From Acidimicrobiaceae bacterium (lineage in GTDB: Bacteria > Actinomycetota > Acidimicrobiia > Acidimicrobiales > RAAP-2), in contig PKXJ01000032.1 of assembly GCA_003132305.1 (NCBI GenBank), forward strand, positions 315,275-379,274: DNA of 64,000 nt. The letters are read 5' to 3'. How positions within the stretch are numbered: position 1 is the stretch's first letter; each line of letters begins with the position of its first letter. The translations under genes and the position numbers were made by a program. Shown here piece after piece: positions 41,539 through 51,379 of the stretch. The notes beneath the pieces were generated by a model that was not told the origin of the DNA, made no database searches, and saw only the letters and a program-made list of their open reading frames with translations.

Positions 41539-42935
41539 TGCAACTAGGTGACATCTTGGACGATCTCTCGATCGACGTCGCGACCAGCAGCCTGGAGATC
41601 ACGCGCGTCGAGAACGACTCCCGCGACTGTGAGCCGGGCACGCTGTTTATTGCGATGCCGGGAACGACGCAACACGGCTCACGTTTCGCTCGTGACGCCG
41701 TCGCGCGCGGCGCCAGTTGTGTCGTAGCCGACGAAGTCATCAAACTTGACGCGCCCGTGGTGGTGGTGCCCACGTCGCAGTTACGCGCGCTGCTCGCGCA
41801 CGCGAGTGCCACGCTCACGGGTCATCCCGAGGCAAAGGCGAAGTTGGTCGGCGTGACCGGAACAAACGGCAAGACGAGTGTGAGCTCCATCGTGGCCTCA
41901 CTGGCGCGGGCGCTGTCGTGGAACACGGCGAGCATTGGCACCCTCACGAACGAGCGAACCACGCCCGCGGCCCCCGAGCTCTATCGCACGCTCGCCGCGA
42001 TCGTGGCGAACTTCGATTCCGCGACGAATAACTCGCTCATCGCCCTCGAGGTGTCGAGTCACGCGCTGGACCAACATCGAGTGGACGGACTTCGATTTTG
42101 CGTGGCCGCTTTCACGAATCTCAGTCACGACCACTTGGACTATCACGGCACGATGGAGGAGTACTTTCAAGCGAAGGCCGCGCTCTTCACGAGTGAGTAT
42201 GCCAAGCGCGCCGTCATCTGGACCGACGACGCGTACGGCGAACGCCTTGCTGAAATGACCGTGCTGCCCGTGACGCGAGTGTCGCGAAGTGACGCCGTTG
42301 ACGTGGTCACCTCGCTTCGAGGTTCCACGTTTTTTTGGCGGGGTCATCTCGTGAACTCAGCGCTCGTCGGTGACTACAACGTCGACAACGCACTACTGGC
42401 GATGGCCATCATGAGTACTCTTGGCGCCAACGACGCGGACGTGGCCGCGTCCATGGGCGACGTCACGTCGGTACCGGGACGATTCGACGTGCTCTACGGC
42501 CACGGGGTGACGGTGATCGTCGACTACGCCCACACTCCCGAGGGACTGCATCGGCTGCTCAGCGACGTTCGAACTTTGCAACCCGAGGGGCGAATCATCA
42601 CGGTCTTTGGCGCGGGGGGTGATCGTGACCGAACGAAACGTGGCGAGATGGGTCGCGTCGCCTCGAGCGCGTCGGATCTAACGATTGTCACCTCGGATAA
42701 CCCTCGCTCCGAGCCTCCCGATGCCATCATTGATGCCGTGATGTCGGGCGTCACGCCGGGCGCCGAGGTCGTTCGAGAGAGCGACCGTCGAAAGGCCATT
42801 GCTCTCGCCCTCGATGGCGCGACGGCGGGCGACGTCGTGATCCTCGCCGGCAAGGGACACGAATCGACCCAGACCGTGGGCGATCTCGTACTCCCGTTCG
42901 ACGATCGCGAATTAGCGAAGGAGCTCTTGAAGTGA
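41538..42935 (+). CDS. murE: UDP-MurNAc-tripeptide synthetase MurE (meso-DAP type)
   Basis: A 465-residue Mur ligase that adds the third amino acid to UDP-MurNAc-L-Ala-D-Glu. The ATP loop is GVTGTNGKTSVSS near residue 108, the central domain has SSHALDQHRVDGL, and the C-terminal specificity motif DNPR (near residue 387) marks the meso-diaminopimelate form. The ATG overlaps the ftsI stop by one base; the GTG immediately before is a possible alternative. mraY starts only 7 bases after its stop, so murF is missing from its usual slot. Confidence 0.95.
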   Translation: MQLGDILDDLSIDVATSSLEITRVENDSRDCEPGTLFIAMPGTTQHGSRFARDAVARGASCVVADEVIKLDAPVVVVPTSQLRALLAHASATLTGHPEAKAKLVGVTGTNGKTSVSSIVASLARALSWNTASIGTLTNERTTPAAPELYRTLAAIVANFDSATNNSLIALEVSSHALDQHRVDGLRFCVAAFTNLSHDHLDYHGTMEEYFQAKAALFTSEYAKRAVIWTDDAYGERLAEMTVLPVTRVSRSDAVDVVTSLRGSTFFWRGHLVNSALVGDYNVDNALLAMAIMSTLGANDADVAASMGDVTSVPGRFDVLYGHGVTVIVDYAHTPEGLHRLLSDVRTLQPEGRIITVFGAGGDRDRTKRGEMGRVASSASDLTIVTSDNPRSEPPDAIIDAVMSGVTPGAEVVRESDRRKAIALALDGATAGDVVILAGKGHESTQTVGDLVLPFDDRELAKELLK

Positions 42936-42942
42936 GGGCGTC

Positions 42943-43977
42943 ATGTTGAGTTTGATGGAGTCGGGCGGCGTGGGATTCCTCTGCGCGCTGCTCCTGACGC
43001 CCCTGTGGATGCGCTTTCTCAGCGCTCGATCACTCGGTCAACAGATTCGTGAAGACGGTCCCTCAACTCACCAGCACAAGGCCGGTACGCCCACGATGGG
43101 TGGCGTCATCATCGTGCTCGCGGCGGTGCTCGGTTACGTGATGGGTCACGTCGGCACGTCGATCAACTTCACGCGCGCGGGCGTTCTCGCCGTACTGGTC
43201 ATCGTCGCCTCGGGCCTCTTAGGTTTCGTCGACGACTACTTGGCCATTCGCAACGAGCGAAACTTGGGACTCAATAAGCGCGGCAAGTTCGTTGGTCAAC
43301 TGGTCATCGCCGGGGTCTTCGCGGTGTTGGCCCTTTCCTGGGTGCACACGTCGACGGATCTCTCCTTCACGCGTCTTTCGCTTCCGGGCTGGGACTTAAC
43401 GGCCGCGGGCTGGTTCCTTCTCGCCGCGTTCGTGATCATCGCAACCTCGAACGCGGTCAATCTGACCGACGGGCTCGACGGGCTCGCGGCCGGATCGGCG
43501 ACCTTCTGTTTTGGCGTCCTGGCCATCATTGGGTACTGGCAGTTTCGCCACTTCGCGATCTATCGCCTGCACTCCTCACTCGACCTCGGTCTCGTCGCGG
43601 TGGGACTCGTGGGCGCGTGTCTGGGCTTTCTCTGGTGGAACGCGGCGCCGGCTCGCATCATCATGGGCGACACCGGTTCGTTGTCGATTGGCACGGGACT
43701 CGGCGCGCTCTGTCTGTTGATGAATCTCGATCTGTTGCTGGTTGTCATCGGTGGGCTCTTCGTCGCCGAGACCGCCTCGGTGATTCTTCAAGTCCTGAGT
43801 TTTCGACTCTTTGGACGGCGAGTCTTTCGTATGGCGCCGTTCCACCATCACTTTGAACTGCGCGGTTGGCCCGAGACCACGGTGCTCATTCGTTTCTGGA
43901 TTCTGGCGGGACTCTTGGCGATGCTCGGACTGGGAATCTTCTACGGCGACTTCTTAAAGATCGCGAAGGTGGTGTGA
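42943..43977 (+). CDS. mraY: Phospho-MurNAc-pentapeptide transferase MraY
   Basis: A 344-residue membrane enzyme with about 10 helices that makes lipid I from UDP-MurNAc-pentapeptide and undecaprenyl phosphate. HQHKAGTPTMGG, FVDDYLAIRNERNLGLNKRGKF with the Mg2+-binding aspartates, NAVNLTDGLDGLA and APFHHHFELRGWPE are all present and complete. Its stop overlaps the ftsW GTG, leaving no room for murD. Confidence 0.97.
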   Translation: MLSLMESGGVGFLCALLLTPLWMRFLSARSLGQQIREDGPSTHQHKAGTPTMGGVIIVLAAVLGYVMGHVGTSINFTRAGVLAVLVIVASGLLGFVDDYLAIRNERNLGLNKRGKFVGQLVIAGVFAVLALSWVHTSTDLSFTRLSLPGWDLTAAGWFLLAAFVIIATSNAVNLTDGLDGLAAGSATFCFGVLAIIGYWQFRHFAIYRLHSSLDLGLVAVGLVGACLGFLWWNAAPARIIMGDTGSLSIGTGLGALCLLMNLDLLLVVIGGLFVAETASVILQVLSFRLFGRRVFRMAPFHHHFELRGWPETTVLIRFWILAGLLAMLGLGIFYGDFLKIAKVV

Positions 43978-45281
43978 CCGTGTCGACGCGCCAACAAAGT
44001 CGTGAGGTGCCAACGCGCGAGCAGGTTCGCCCAGCACCCAAGCCCCGGCGGATGCGCGGCTTCTTGCACCCGCTGCCGAGAGGTAACCCGACGGGACGCC
44101 TCCTGCTGATCATTACGACGGCCCTCGTCATCTTTGGCACGATCTTCGTCGCTTCGTCGAGTGAAGGTCAGGCGGCGGCGAACGGCGGCACGGCGTTTTC
44201 GATCATGGTCCACGACGTGGCCTACCTCTGTCTCGGGGTGTTCACGTTGTACGTCGCGGCGAGGGTCCGACTCGACCGGCTCTTAAAGAGTGCGCCGTTA
44301 CTCATGCTCTGCGGTCTCATCTTGCTGCTCGCGGTGAAGGCCATCGGCGTCACCTCGAACGGCGGCAAACGCTGGCTGAACCTCCACGCGATAAATCTCC
44401 AACCGTCGGAGCTCTTCAAACTCTTTAGCGTGGTGTTCATCGCCTGGTTGGTCCAGCACCACCACGACGAGCTCGATAACTGGAAACAACTCGCGGTCTG
44501 GACGCTGCCGGTATGGCTCGGCTGCGGTCTGATCGTGCTCGAGCCCGATATCGGTACCGCCTCGGTGGTGTTGGTGATTGGTCTGTCGATGTTGTCGGTC
44601 GCGGGACTCTCTCGTCGCCTACTCACGCGCGTGGTCATCTTGACGGGGGTCGCGGTGGGGGGCTATCTCCTCTTCCAGCCCTACTCCGCGAAGCGCTTCT
44701 TCTCCTTCCTTCACCCCAACACCAACTTGCTCGGCAGTGGCTATCAGCTCTTGCAGTCGCGCATCGGACTGGGCGCTGGGGGAGTGACGGGACTGGGCCT
44801 CGGACACAGTCGTGAGAAGTGGGGACTGCTACCCAATCCCCACACCGACTTCATCTTCGCGATCGTGGGCGAAGAGCTTGGCCTCATCGGCGCGTTGGCG
44901 GTGATCGCGCTCTTCGTGGCGTTCTTGATGGTCTCAGTACGCATCGCGCAGCGGTGTTCGAATCAGGTCTACCGGCTGGTGGCGGTCGGCATTACGACGT
45001 GGATTGCCGTGGAGGCCCTGATCAACATCTCCTCGGTCGTGGGGTGGTGGGCCGTGACGGGCGTGCCCCTACCCTTCTTCTCGTACGGCGGGACGGCGTT
45101 GATAACCGAACTCGCGGCGGTCGGAGTTCTCTACAACATCGCGCACGATCGAAGCCGCACGGACGACCTCACGATCCGCGAGTACCGACTGACGAACTTT
45201 CGAGAGACGCTCGAACGACCGCGTCCCGCGCGACCGGTCAGGCGCCGTCATCCCACTCGGCGTAACCCGCGGGCCTACTAA
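43974..45281 (+). CDS. ftsW: Septal peptidoglycan glycosyltransferase FtsW
   Basis: A 435-residue SEDS protein with about 10 membrane helices. A basic N-terminal tail is followed by TTALVIFGTIFVASSS, and the SEDS landmarks NGGKRWLNLHAINLQPSELFK, EPDIGT, GAGGVTGLGLGHSREKWGLLPNPHTDFIFAIVGEELGL and PLPFFSYGGTALI are present. With FtsI it polymerises septal glycan. The GTG at 43974 overlaps the mraY stop; the longer frame upstream lies in mraY. A basic Arg-rich tail ends the protein. Confidence 0.96.
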   Translation: MTVSTRQQSREVPTREQVRPAPKPRRMRGFLHPLPRGNPTGRLLLIITTALVIFGTIFVASSSEGQAAANGGTAFSIMVHDVAYLCLGVFTLYVAARVRLDRLLKSAPLLMLCGLILLLAVKAIGVTSNGGKRWLNLHAINLQPSELFKLFSVVFIAWLVQHHHDELDNWKQLAVWTLPVWLGCGLIVLEPDIGTASVVLVIGLSMLSVAGLSRRLLTRVVILTGVAVGGYLLFQPYSAKRFFSFLHPNTNLLGSGYQLLQSRIGLGAGGVTGLGLGHSREKWGLLPNPHTDFIFAIVGEELGLIGALAVIALFVAFLMVSVRIAQRCSNQVYRLVAVGITTWIAVEALINISSVVGWWAVTGVPLPFFSYGGTALITELAAVGVLYNIAHDRSRTDDLTIREYRLTNFRETLERPRPARPVRRRHPTRRNPRAY

Positions 45282-46399
45282 TGTCCGGCCCCGTCGTGAT
45301 CACGGGGGGTGGAACGGGCGGACACGTCTTTCCGATGCAGGCCGTCGCCGAAGCACTTCGGGCACAGGGACTCGCTACGAGCGAGCTGCGCTACGTCGGG
45401 AGCCGCCGCGGCCAAGAGGGTCGACTACTCGGAAACGGTGACGTCGCCCTCACGTTGTTGCCGGGCAGGGGACTACGGCGTTCGTTGAGGCCAAGGGACG
45501 CGCTCGTCAATCTGGGCGCCGCGCTCGGCCTCGCCGCCGCCGCCGTCAGCGCGATCGCGCTGCTTCGTCGCTGGCGCCCCGCGGTCGTGGTCTCGGTGGG
45601 CGGCTACGCCTCGTTCGCGGTCTCCTTCGCGGCGATGTGCTGGCGCACGCCGCTCGTCTTGATCGAACTCGACGCGACGCCCGGTGCGGTGCAGCGGATC
45701 GTCGGACGCTACGCCGTGAAGCGATGCTGCGCCTTTCCCGTCGCAGGTGCGAACGTGGTCGTGACGGGCGCCCCCCTTCGCGCGGGAATCGAGGCCGTGG
45801 ACCGGTCAAAGGCGGCGCGCGACGCGGCGAAAGCGGCCCAGACGCCACCCATTGATCCGGCACGCCTGGTCGTCGTGGTGATGACGGGCTCTCTCGGATC
45901 GGCGCGCGTCAACCGGGCCGTTCGAGAGCTCGCTACGAAGTGGGACTCGCGCGACGATCGCGCGATCGTGCACGTGACCGGACGTCGGGACTTCGACGAG
46001 GTCCGCGCCCGACTGCCGTCGAGTAACGGCCTCGACTATCGAGTGATCGCCTTTGGTGACATGGTCGAACTCTGGACGCTCTGCGACGTGGCGATCTGTC
46101 GCGCCGGCGCCGTCACGATCGCTGAGTTGACCGCACTCTCGATTCCGTCGGTCTTGGTGCCCCTGCCGGGCGCGCCGGGCGATCACCAGGCCAAGAACGC
46201 CGAGGCGGTGGTGAAGGTCGGAGGAGCGCAGCGCCTCACGGACGCGAACTGCACCGGCGAAGCGTTGGCCACGGTCCTCGAGCAGCTGATGGAACCCGCC
46301 ACGCTCGCGACCATGTCACGCGGGGCCGGGACCCTGGCGCGCCACGACGCCGCGCGCGCGATTGCCGCAGTGATCGCGGACGTTCGAGGCACGGCGTGA
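45281..46399 (+). CDS. murG: UDP-GlcNAc transferase MurG
   Basis: A 372-residue GT-B glycosyltransferase that converts lipid I to lipid II on the inner face of the membrane. The N-terminal motif is ITGGGTGGHVFPMQAVAEAL, the second GVGGYAS-type loop is VVSVGGYASFAVS, and the donor site includes MTGSLGSARVN and ICRAGAVTIAELTALSIPSVLVPLPGAPGDHQAKNAE. ATG overlaps the ftsW stop by one base. All key motifs are intact. Confidence 0.96.
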   Translation: MSGPVVITGGGTGGHVFPMQAVAEALRAQGLATSELRYVGSRRGQEGRLLGNGDVALTLLPGRGLRRSLRPRDALVNLGAALGLAAAAVSAIALLRRWRPAVVVSVGGYASFAVSFAAMCWRTPLVLIELDATPGAVQRIVGRYAVKRCCAFPVAGANVVVTGAPLRAGIEAVDRSKAARDAAKAAQTPPIDPARLVVVVMTGSLGSARVNRAVRELATKWDSRDDRAIVHVTGRRDFDEVRARLPSSNGLDYRVIAFGDMVELWTLCDVAICRAGAVTIAELTALSIPSVLVPLPGAPGDHQAKNAEAVVKVGGAQRLTDANCTGEALATVLEQLMEPATLATMSRGAGTLARHDAARAIAAVIADVRGTA

Positions 46400-47760
46400 G
46401 CACCTTTCAACCGGGACAGCGAATCCACGTCGTGGGCGTGGGTGGCGCGGGCATGAGCGGCTTGGCAATGCTGCTCTCGGAGATGGGCGCCGAGGTCAGT
46501 GGCAGCGACGTCATCGACGCGCCGATCCTTGCGGAGCTCCGCGCTCGCCGGGTGACGACCTTCGTTGGTCACGACGTTCGTAACGTCGAAGGCGCGCAGG
46601 TGGTCCTGTGGTCGCCCGCCGTGTCGAGCGACAACGTTGAACTCGTGGCCGCGAGAACCGCTGGCGCGACGATGGTGTCGCGCGCGCACGCCCTCCACGA
46701 ACTCTCATCGATGAAGCGGATCATCGGCCTCACCGGCACGCACGGCAAGACCACCGCGACGTCGATGATGGTCCAGATCGCGCTCGCCGCCGGTCGTGAC
46801 GACGGATGGCTCGTCGGCGCACCGGTGCTCGGCCTGGGCGCGAACGGACACTGGGGTGAGGGCGACCTCATCGTTGAGGTCGACGAAAGCTACGGCACCT
46901 TCGGCGAACTGCGTCCCTACGCGCTCGGCCTCTTGAACGTCGAAGCGGATCATCTCGATCACTACGGTTCGCTTGAGACGCTCGAAGCGGCCTTCGCCGA
47001 TCTCGTGAGTCGAACGAGTGGTCCCGTCGCCGCCTGGGGCGACGACGAGGGTGTCGCACGCGTGCTGAAGTCAGTGAAACGTGACGCGCTGATCGTTGGA
47101 TCGAAGGAGGAGTCGACGTTCCTAGTCTCCGACGTGAAACTCGAACGTCGTCGCGCCACGTTTCGATTGAGCGGACCGGGCGAAACTCTCGAACTGGCGC
47201 TTCGCGTTACCGGCGCGCACAACGTGGCCAACGCCGCGGTCGTCGCGGTGCTGTCCCGCGAAGTGGGCGTGAACGATGACGCCATCGCGAGAGGTCTGTC
47301 GAACTTTGTCGGCGCGCCGCGGCGCTATCAGTACCGTGGCGCGTGGCGCGGTGTCGACGTGTACGAGGACTACGCCCACCTGCCCGGAGAGATCGCGGCC
47401 ACGCTCGCCGCGACGCACGCCGCCGGGTACGAGCGCGTGACGGTGGTCTTTCAGCCCCACCGCGTCACGCGAACCCTGGCGCTCGTCGATCAGTTCGCGT
47501 CCGCGTTCGATGAAGCCAATCACGTCATCGTGACCGACCTCTACCTCGCCGGTGAGGCCAATCCGACGGGCGTCACGGGCGAGTTGATCGCGAGCGCCAT
47601 TCGTCGCCACAACCCTGCGCTCGACACCCTGTACTGCGGCGACCTCTCGCTGGTCGGCGGACTCTTGGAAGATTTGGCTGACGATAGTGACGTCGTGCTC
47701 GTGCTCGGCGCGGGCGACATTGGTTCGATCATCAGCGAGCTCGCGGGAGGTCTCGCGTGA
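46396..47760 (+). CDS. murC: UDP-MurNAc-L-alanine ligase MurC
   Basis: A 454-residue Mur ligase. The N-terminal nucleotide motif is VVGVGGAGMSGLAMLLSEMG, the ATP loop is GLTGTHGKTTATSMM (near 110-124), and EVDESYGTF, LNVEADHLDHYG and DYAHLPGEIAATLAA follow. It adds L-Ala, the first residue of the stem peptide. It overlaps murG and murB by four bases each. With murE it is one of only two stem-peptide ligases in the cluster. Confidence 0.95.
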   Translation: MSTFQPGQRIHVVGVGGAGMSGLAMLLSEMGAEVSGSDVIDAPILAELRARRVTTFVGHDVRNVEGAQVVLWSPAVSSDNVELVAARTAGATMVSRAHALHELSSMKRIIGLTGTHGKTTATSMMVQIALAAGRDDGWLVGAPVLGLGANGHWGEGDLIVEVDESYGTFGELRPYALGLLNVEADHLDHYGSLETLEAAFADLVSRTSGPVAAWGDDEGVARVLKSVKRDALIVGSKEESTFLVSDVKLERRRATFRLSGPGETLELALRVTGAHNVANAAVVAVLSREVGVNDDAIARGLSNFVGAPRRYQYRGAWRGVDVYEDYAHLPGEIAATLAATHAAGYERVTVVFQPHRVTRTLALVDQFASAFDEANHVIVTDLYLAGEANPTGVTGELIASAIRRHNPALDTLYCGDLSLVGGLLEDLADDSDVVLVLGAGDIGSIISELAGGLA

Positions 47761-48671
47761 GGGCTTACGACGATCTCGTGGCGCACGGGGGAGACCGGGT
47801 GCAAGAACACGCGCCGCTCGGCGAGCGCACGACGTACCGGGTCGGCGGCAGTGTGCGCTTTCTCGTCACGCTCTCGTCGCTTGGCGACCTCGAAGAACTG
47901 GGCCCGCTCATGATTGACACGGGCCTCGGCATCGTGAGCGTCGGCAACGGGTCGAATCTGCTCGTCGAAGACGGCGAGCACGACGTGCTCGTGGTTCACC
48001 TCACGGGTGAACTGGCCACGCTGTCGTGGCGCGACGAGCGAGACCGGGTCGTCGTCGACGCCGGCGCTGGACACGACATGCCGATCGCGGCGCGTCGTCT
48101 CGCGAACGACGGCGTCGTCGGCTTCGAGTGGGCCGTGGGCGTACCGGGAACCTTCGGCGGCGGGGTGGCGATGAACGCCGGCGGTCACGGGGGCGACCTC
48201 GCGGACTCCCTTGAACACGCGACCGTCTGGCGCGACGGTGAAATCCGGACATGGACCAAGGAGCAGCTGCGCCTCGGCTATCGCACGAGTGCGCTCGGGG
48301 TCGGCGACATCGTGCTCGCGGTGAGGTTGCACCTCGCGAGGGGAGACGCCGCGGAGGCGGACGCGCGCGTACGCGACGTCGTTCGTTGGCGACGCGAACA
48401 TCAGCCCGGTGGCGCGAACGCGGGCAGCGTCTTTCGCAATCCTCCCAACGACCACGCGGCCCGTCTCATCGAAGCGGCGAAGTGCAAGGGCCTGCGCTAC
48501 GCCAGTGCTCGCGTCAGCGACAAACACGCGAACTTCATTCAAGCCGACGCCCACGGTCGCTCCGACGACGTCTTCACGCTGATGAGTCTCGTTCGAGACC
48601 GGGTAGAAGAAGACTCCGGCGTCACGCTCATCAGCGAGCACCGCTTCATTGGCTTTGGCGTGACGCCGTGA
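47757..48671 (+). CDS. murB: UDP-N-acetylenolpyruvoylglucosamine reductase MurB
   Basis: A 304-residue FAD enzyme that reduces enolpyruvyl-UDP-GlcNAc to UDP-MurNAc with NADPH. The FAD motifs are TTYRVGGSVRFLV, VGNGSNLLV and GVPGTFGGGVAMNAGGHGGD; the proton-donor Ser is in PGGANAGSVFRNPP and the last Glu in LISEHRFIGFG. GTG start overlaps the murC stop. Complete. Confidence 0.95.
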   Translation: MRAYDDLVAHGGDRVQEHAPLGERTTYRVGGSVRFLVTLSSLGDLEELGPLMIDTGLGIVSVGNGSNLLVEDGEHDVLVVHLTGELATLSWRDERDRVVVDAGAGHDMPIAARRLANDGVVGFEWAVGVPGTFGGGVAMNAGGHGGDLADSLEHATVWRDGEIRTWTKEQLRLGYRTSALGVGDIVLAVRLHLARGDAAEADARVRDVVRWRREHQPGGANAGSVFRNPPNDHAARLIEAAKCKGLRYASARVSDKHANFIQADAHGRSDDVFTLMSLVRDRVEEDSGVTLISEHRFIGFGVTP

Positions 48672-49495
48672 GTCGCCGGCGCGACGCGGTGGCGACGTCG
48701 CCGCGTCGAGGCGCCACGACTCGTCCCACGTCGACCGCGACGCCCTCGCGAGCGCGGCCCGAGCGCTCGACGCAGTCTCGTCGACGCGTTCGCAAACTGA
48801 CGAAGTGGTTGCTCGGTCTCGGCATACTGGTGACGGCCCTCACCTTCGCGACGCAGTGGACGTTACGCCAGTCGTTCTTTCGGGTCCAGCACGTCACCTT
48901 CGTGGGACTTCGCCACGAGGCCCCGTCGGCGGTGCTAGCGGCGTCGGGACTGGCGAACCATCCCTCGATGATCAATCTGAGCGACGCAAAGATCAAGAAG
49001 AATCTCTCGACCTTCACGTGGATCAACGCGGTGCAGGTCACCAAGCACTGGCCGAACACGGTGGTGGTGACGGTGCACGAAAGTGTCGCGGTCGCGGTGG
49101 CCTTCACGTCCAAGCACGTGCTCGAGTTCGTCGATGACACGGGACGCGCGTTAGGTCCCGCGCCGTTAGCGGCCAATCTGCCCACGCTCGCGTACCTGCG
49201 TCCAACGTCTTCCACGTGGCCCTTCGCGCACTCCGGTAGCGGCGCGGCCTACGTCGCGAGCCAACTGCCGCGCGCGTTCAGTCCTCAGGTCTCGGTGATC
49301 ACTGACGACGCGCAGGGTTCGGTGACCCTGAAGATGACCACGCCCGTGACGTTTATCTTGGGCCGACCGACCAACCTGCACGCCAAGTTCGTGGCCATCG
49401 CGTCGGTGATCGGGCACAGCACCCTCGTGCCGGGCGACGTGGTGGACGTGACGGTACCCGACGAGCTAGCGGTGACTCCACCGACGCACTCCTAG
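48668..49495 (+). CDS. ftsQ: Cell-division protein FtsQ
   Basis: A 275-residue bitopic protein. A Ser/Arg/Thr-rich cytoplasmic tail of about 45 residues is followed by a transmembrane helix (about 46-62, KWLLGLGILVTALTFATQW) and a POTRA domain starting FRVQHVTFVGLRHEAPSAVLAASGL, then the FtsQ beta domain with WPNTVVVTVHESVAVAV. It recruits other divisome proteins. GTG 48668 overlaps the murB stop; the longer frame upstream lies within murB. It is the last gene before the ftsZ promoter. Confidence 0.9.
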   Translation: MSRRRDAVATSPRRGATTRPTSTATPSRARPERSTQSRRRVRKLTKWLLGLGILVTALTFATQWTLRQSFFRVQHVTFVGLRHEAPSAVLAASGLANHPSMINLSDAKIKKNLSTFTWINAVQVTKHWPNTVVVTVHESVAVAVAFTSKHVLEFVDDTGRALGPAPLAANLPTLAYLRPTSSTWPFAHSGSGAAYVASQLPRAFSPQVSVITDDAQGSVTLKMTTPVTFILGRPTNLHAKFVAIASVIGHSTLVPGDVVDVTVPDELAVTPPTHS

Positions 49496-49507
49496 AAAGC
49501 GGGGCAT

Positions 49508-49536
49508 TTGACCATAATGTAGGCACTGACTAGCCT
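49508..49536 (+). promoter_or_regulatory. Promoter of ftsZ, TTGACC-N17-TAGCCT
   Basis: TTGACC at 49508-49513 and TAGCCT at 49531-49536 are 17 bases apart in the only sizeable gap inside the dcw cluster. Transcription would begin near 49543 and give a leader of about 60 bases before the ftsZ Shine-Dalgarno. Confidence 0.7.
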
Positions 49537-49604
49537 TCAGTGACTGTTCGCCATGCCGCCCGCGCGAAGGCGGTAACAATAGAAGAGATAGCCAAGGGGA
49601 GCCC

Positions 49605-50681
49605 ATGAGTCTCAATCAGAGCAACTACCACGCCGTAATCAAAGTAATCGGCGTGGGTGGCGGCGGTGCAAACGCAGTGAACCGCATGATCACTTCGGGG
49701 CTGAAAAATATTGAGTTCATCGCCGCGAACACTGACGCTCAAGCGTTGTTGCTCTCCGAAGCAGATCTCAAGATCGACATTGGGCGCGAGCTCACCCGCG
49801 GTTTGGGCGCCGGGAGCGACCCCGAGGTCGGTCGCCAAGCTGCCGAGGATCACCGCGCCGATTTCGAAGAGGCGCTCAAGGACACCGACATGGTCTTTAT
49901 CACCGCCGGCGAGGGCGGCGGCACGGGTACCGGCGCCGCGCCCGTCGTCGCGGAGGTTGCGCGCGGCCTAGGAATATTGACCATTGGCGTCGTGACGCGG
50001 CCCTTCTCCTTTGAGGGCAAGCGTCGGGCCACCCAGGCCGAAAAGGGTATTCAGAACCTGCGCGAGAAGGTGGACACCCTGATCGTGATTCCCAACGATC
50101 GACTGCTCTCGGTGACCGCGCCCGACACCTCGATGCTCGACGCCTTCAAGATCGCCGACGACGTACTGCTCTCGGCGGTGCGTGGGGTGACGGACCTCAT
50201 CACGGTGCCCGGACTCATCAACACCGACTTCGCCGACGTCAACACCGTCATGCGCAACGCCGGCACGGCCATCATGGGCGTCGGCAGTTCCACCGGCGAG
50301 GGGCGCGCCGTGAACGCCGCGCGTGCCGCGATCACCTCGCCGCTGCTCGAGGCCTCCATCGACGGGGCCCGGGGCATCTTGATGAACATCGTGGGTGGAT
50401 CCGGCGTGACGTTGAACGAGGTGACCCAGGCGGCGGAGATCATCCACTCGGTTGCGCACCCCGACGCGAACATCATCTTCGGCAGTGTCATCGACGACTC
50501 GATCGGCGAGGCCGTGCGCGTCACCGTCATCGCCGCGGGCTTCGACCAAGGAAGCTCGAAAGCGACCACCAGCGCGCAAGCCTCCATGACTGAGGGTCCG
50601 CGCAGTGACATCTTTACCGCCTCGGGTGACGACTTCTTCGACGTCGGCGGCGATGACGACCTACCCAGCTTCCTCCGCTAG
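49605..50681 (+). CDS. ftsZ: Cell-division GTPase FtsZ
   Basis: A 358-residue tubulin homologue that forms the Z ring. The nucleotide-binding [14 protein letters not shown], the tubulin signature [14 protein letters not shown] near residue 104, and the T7 loop [11 protein letters not shown] are present. The C-terminal conserved peptide DDLPSFLR ends the protein after a linker of only about 35 residues, shorter than in many relatives. A purine-rich AAGGGGAGCC precedes the ATG. A yggS gene overlaps its end. Confidence 0.98.
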   Translation: MSLNQSNYHAVIKVIGVGGGGANAVNRMITSGLKNIEFIAANTDAQALLLSEADLKIDIGRELTRGLGAGSDPEVGRQAAEDHRADFEEALKDTDMVFITAGEGGGTGTGAAPVVAEVARGLGILTIGVVTRPFSFEGKRRATQAEKGIQNLREKVDTLIVIPNDRLLSVTAPDTSMLDAFKIADDVLLSAVRGVTDLITVPGLINTDFADVNTVMRNAGTAIMGVGSSTGEGRAVNAARAAITSPLLEASIDGARGILMNIVGGSGVTLNEVTQAAEIIHSVAHPDANIIFGSVIDDSIGEAVRVTVIAAGFDQGSSKATTSAQASMTEGPRSDIFTASGDDFFDVGGDDDLPSFLR

Positions 50682-51330
50682 CGACGAACTTCTCGAGCGC
50701 CTGCGCGTCAACTTGGCCCGCGTTCGTGCACGCGTCAGCGCGAGTGGACGCGACCCTTCGAGTGTGCGAATCGTGGCCGTCACCAAAACCTTCGGCGTAG
50801 AGCACGTGCGCGCGGCGTACGAACTCGGACTACGCACCTTCGGCGAGAACTACGTGGACGAACTCTGCGAGAAACGTCGAGCAACCGGGACGCTCGACGC
50901 TTCGTGGCACTACCTCGGCGCGCTGCAGACCAACAAGATTGCTCGCGCCACGAGTTGCGCCGACGTGTTGAGCGGGGTCGCACGAGAGAAGGAGCTCGAA
51001 AAGATCGCGACGTCGTCGCCGGGTGCGGTGATTGACGTTCAAGTTGATTTCACCGGCGAAGCGCGGCGAAACGGCGTGGCGCCGCGCGACGTGGCGGCCC
51101 TCGTGCGCCGCGCGCGCGCGCTCGAATTGAACGTACGAGGACTCATGGTCGTCGCGCCCCCGGGCGAGGGACCGACGCGCAAAGCCTTCGTGGCCACGGT
51201 GGCCTTGGCCGACGCGTTGGGCCTCGTGGAACGCTCCATGGGCATGAGCGACGACCTGGAGTTGGCTTGTGAACTGGGTACCACGGAAGTCCGCGTGGGC
51301 CGTGCGCTCTTTGGTTCTCGGTTGGGTTGA
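50653..51330 (+). CDS. YggS/PLPBP-type PLP homeostasis protein
   Basis: A 225-residue alanine-racemase-fold protein that binds PLP. The Lys is in [33 protein letters not shown], with [12 protein letters not shown] and [22 protein letters not shown] as PLP-phosphate contacts. Family members control PLP supply; in many Gram-positive bacteria the gene lies between ftsZ and sepF, as here. The best ATG, 50653, overlaps the ftsZ end by 29 bases. No later start codon keeps the N-terminal helix. Confidence 0.92.
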   Translation: MTTYPASSASDELLERLRVNLARVRARVSASGRDPSSVRIVAVTKTFGVEHVRAAYELGLRTFGENYVDELCEKRRATGTLDASWHYLGALQTNKIARATSCADVLSGVAREKELEKIATSSPGAVIDVQVDFTGEARRNGVAPRDVAALVRRARALELNVRGLMVVAPPGEGPTRKAFVATVALADALGLVERSMGMSDDLELACELGTTEVRVGRALFGSRLG

Positions 51331-51379
51331 GGCCGCCTGGCCTAACATAGTCGCGGGCGCCGTTGCCAAGGAGACGTGA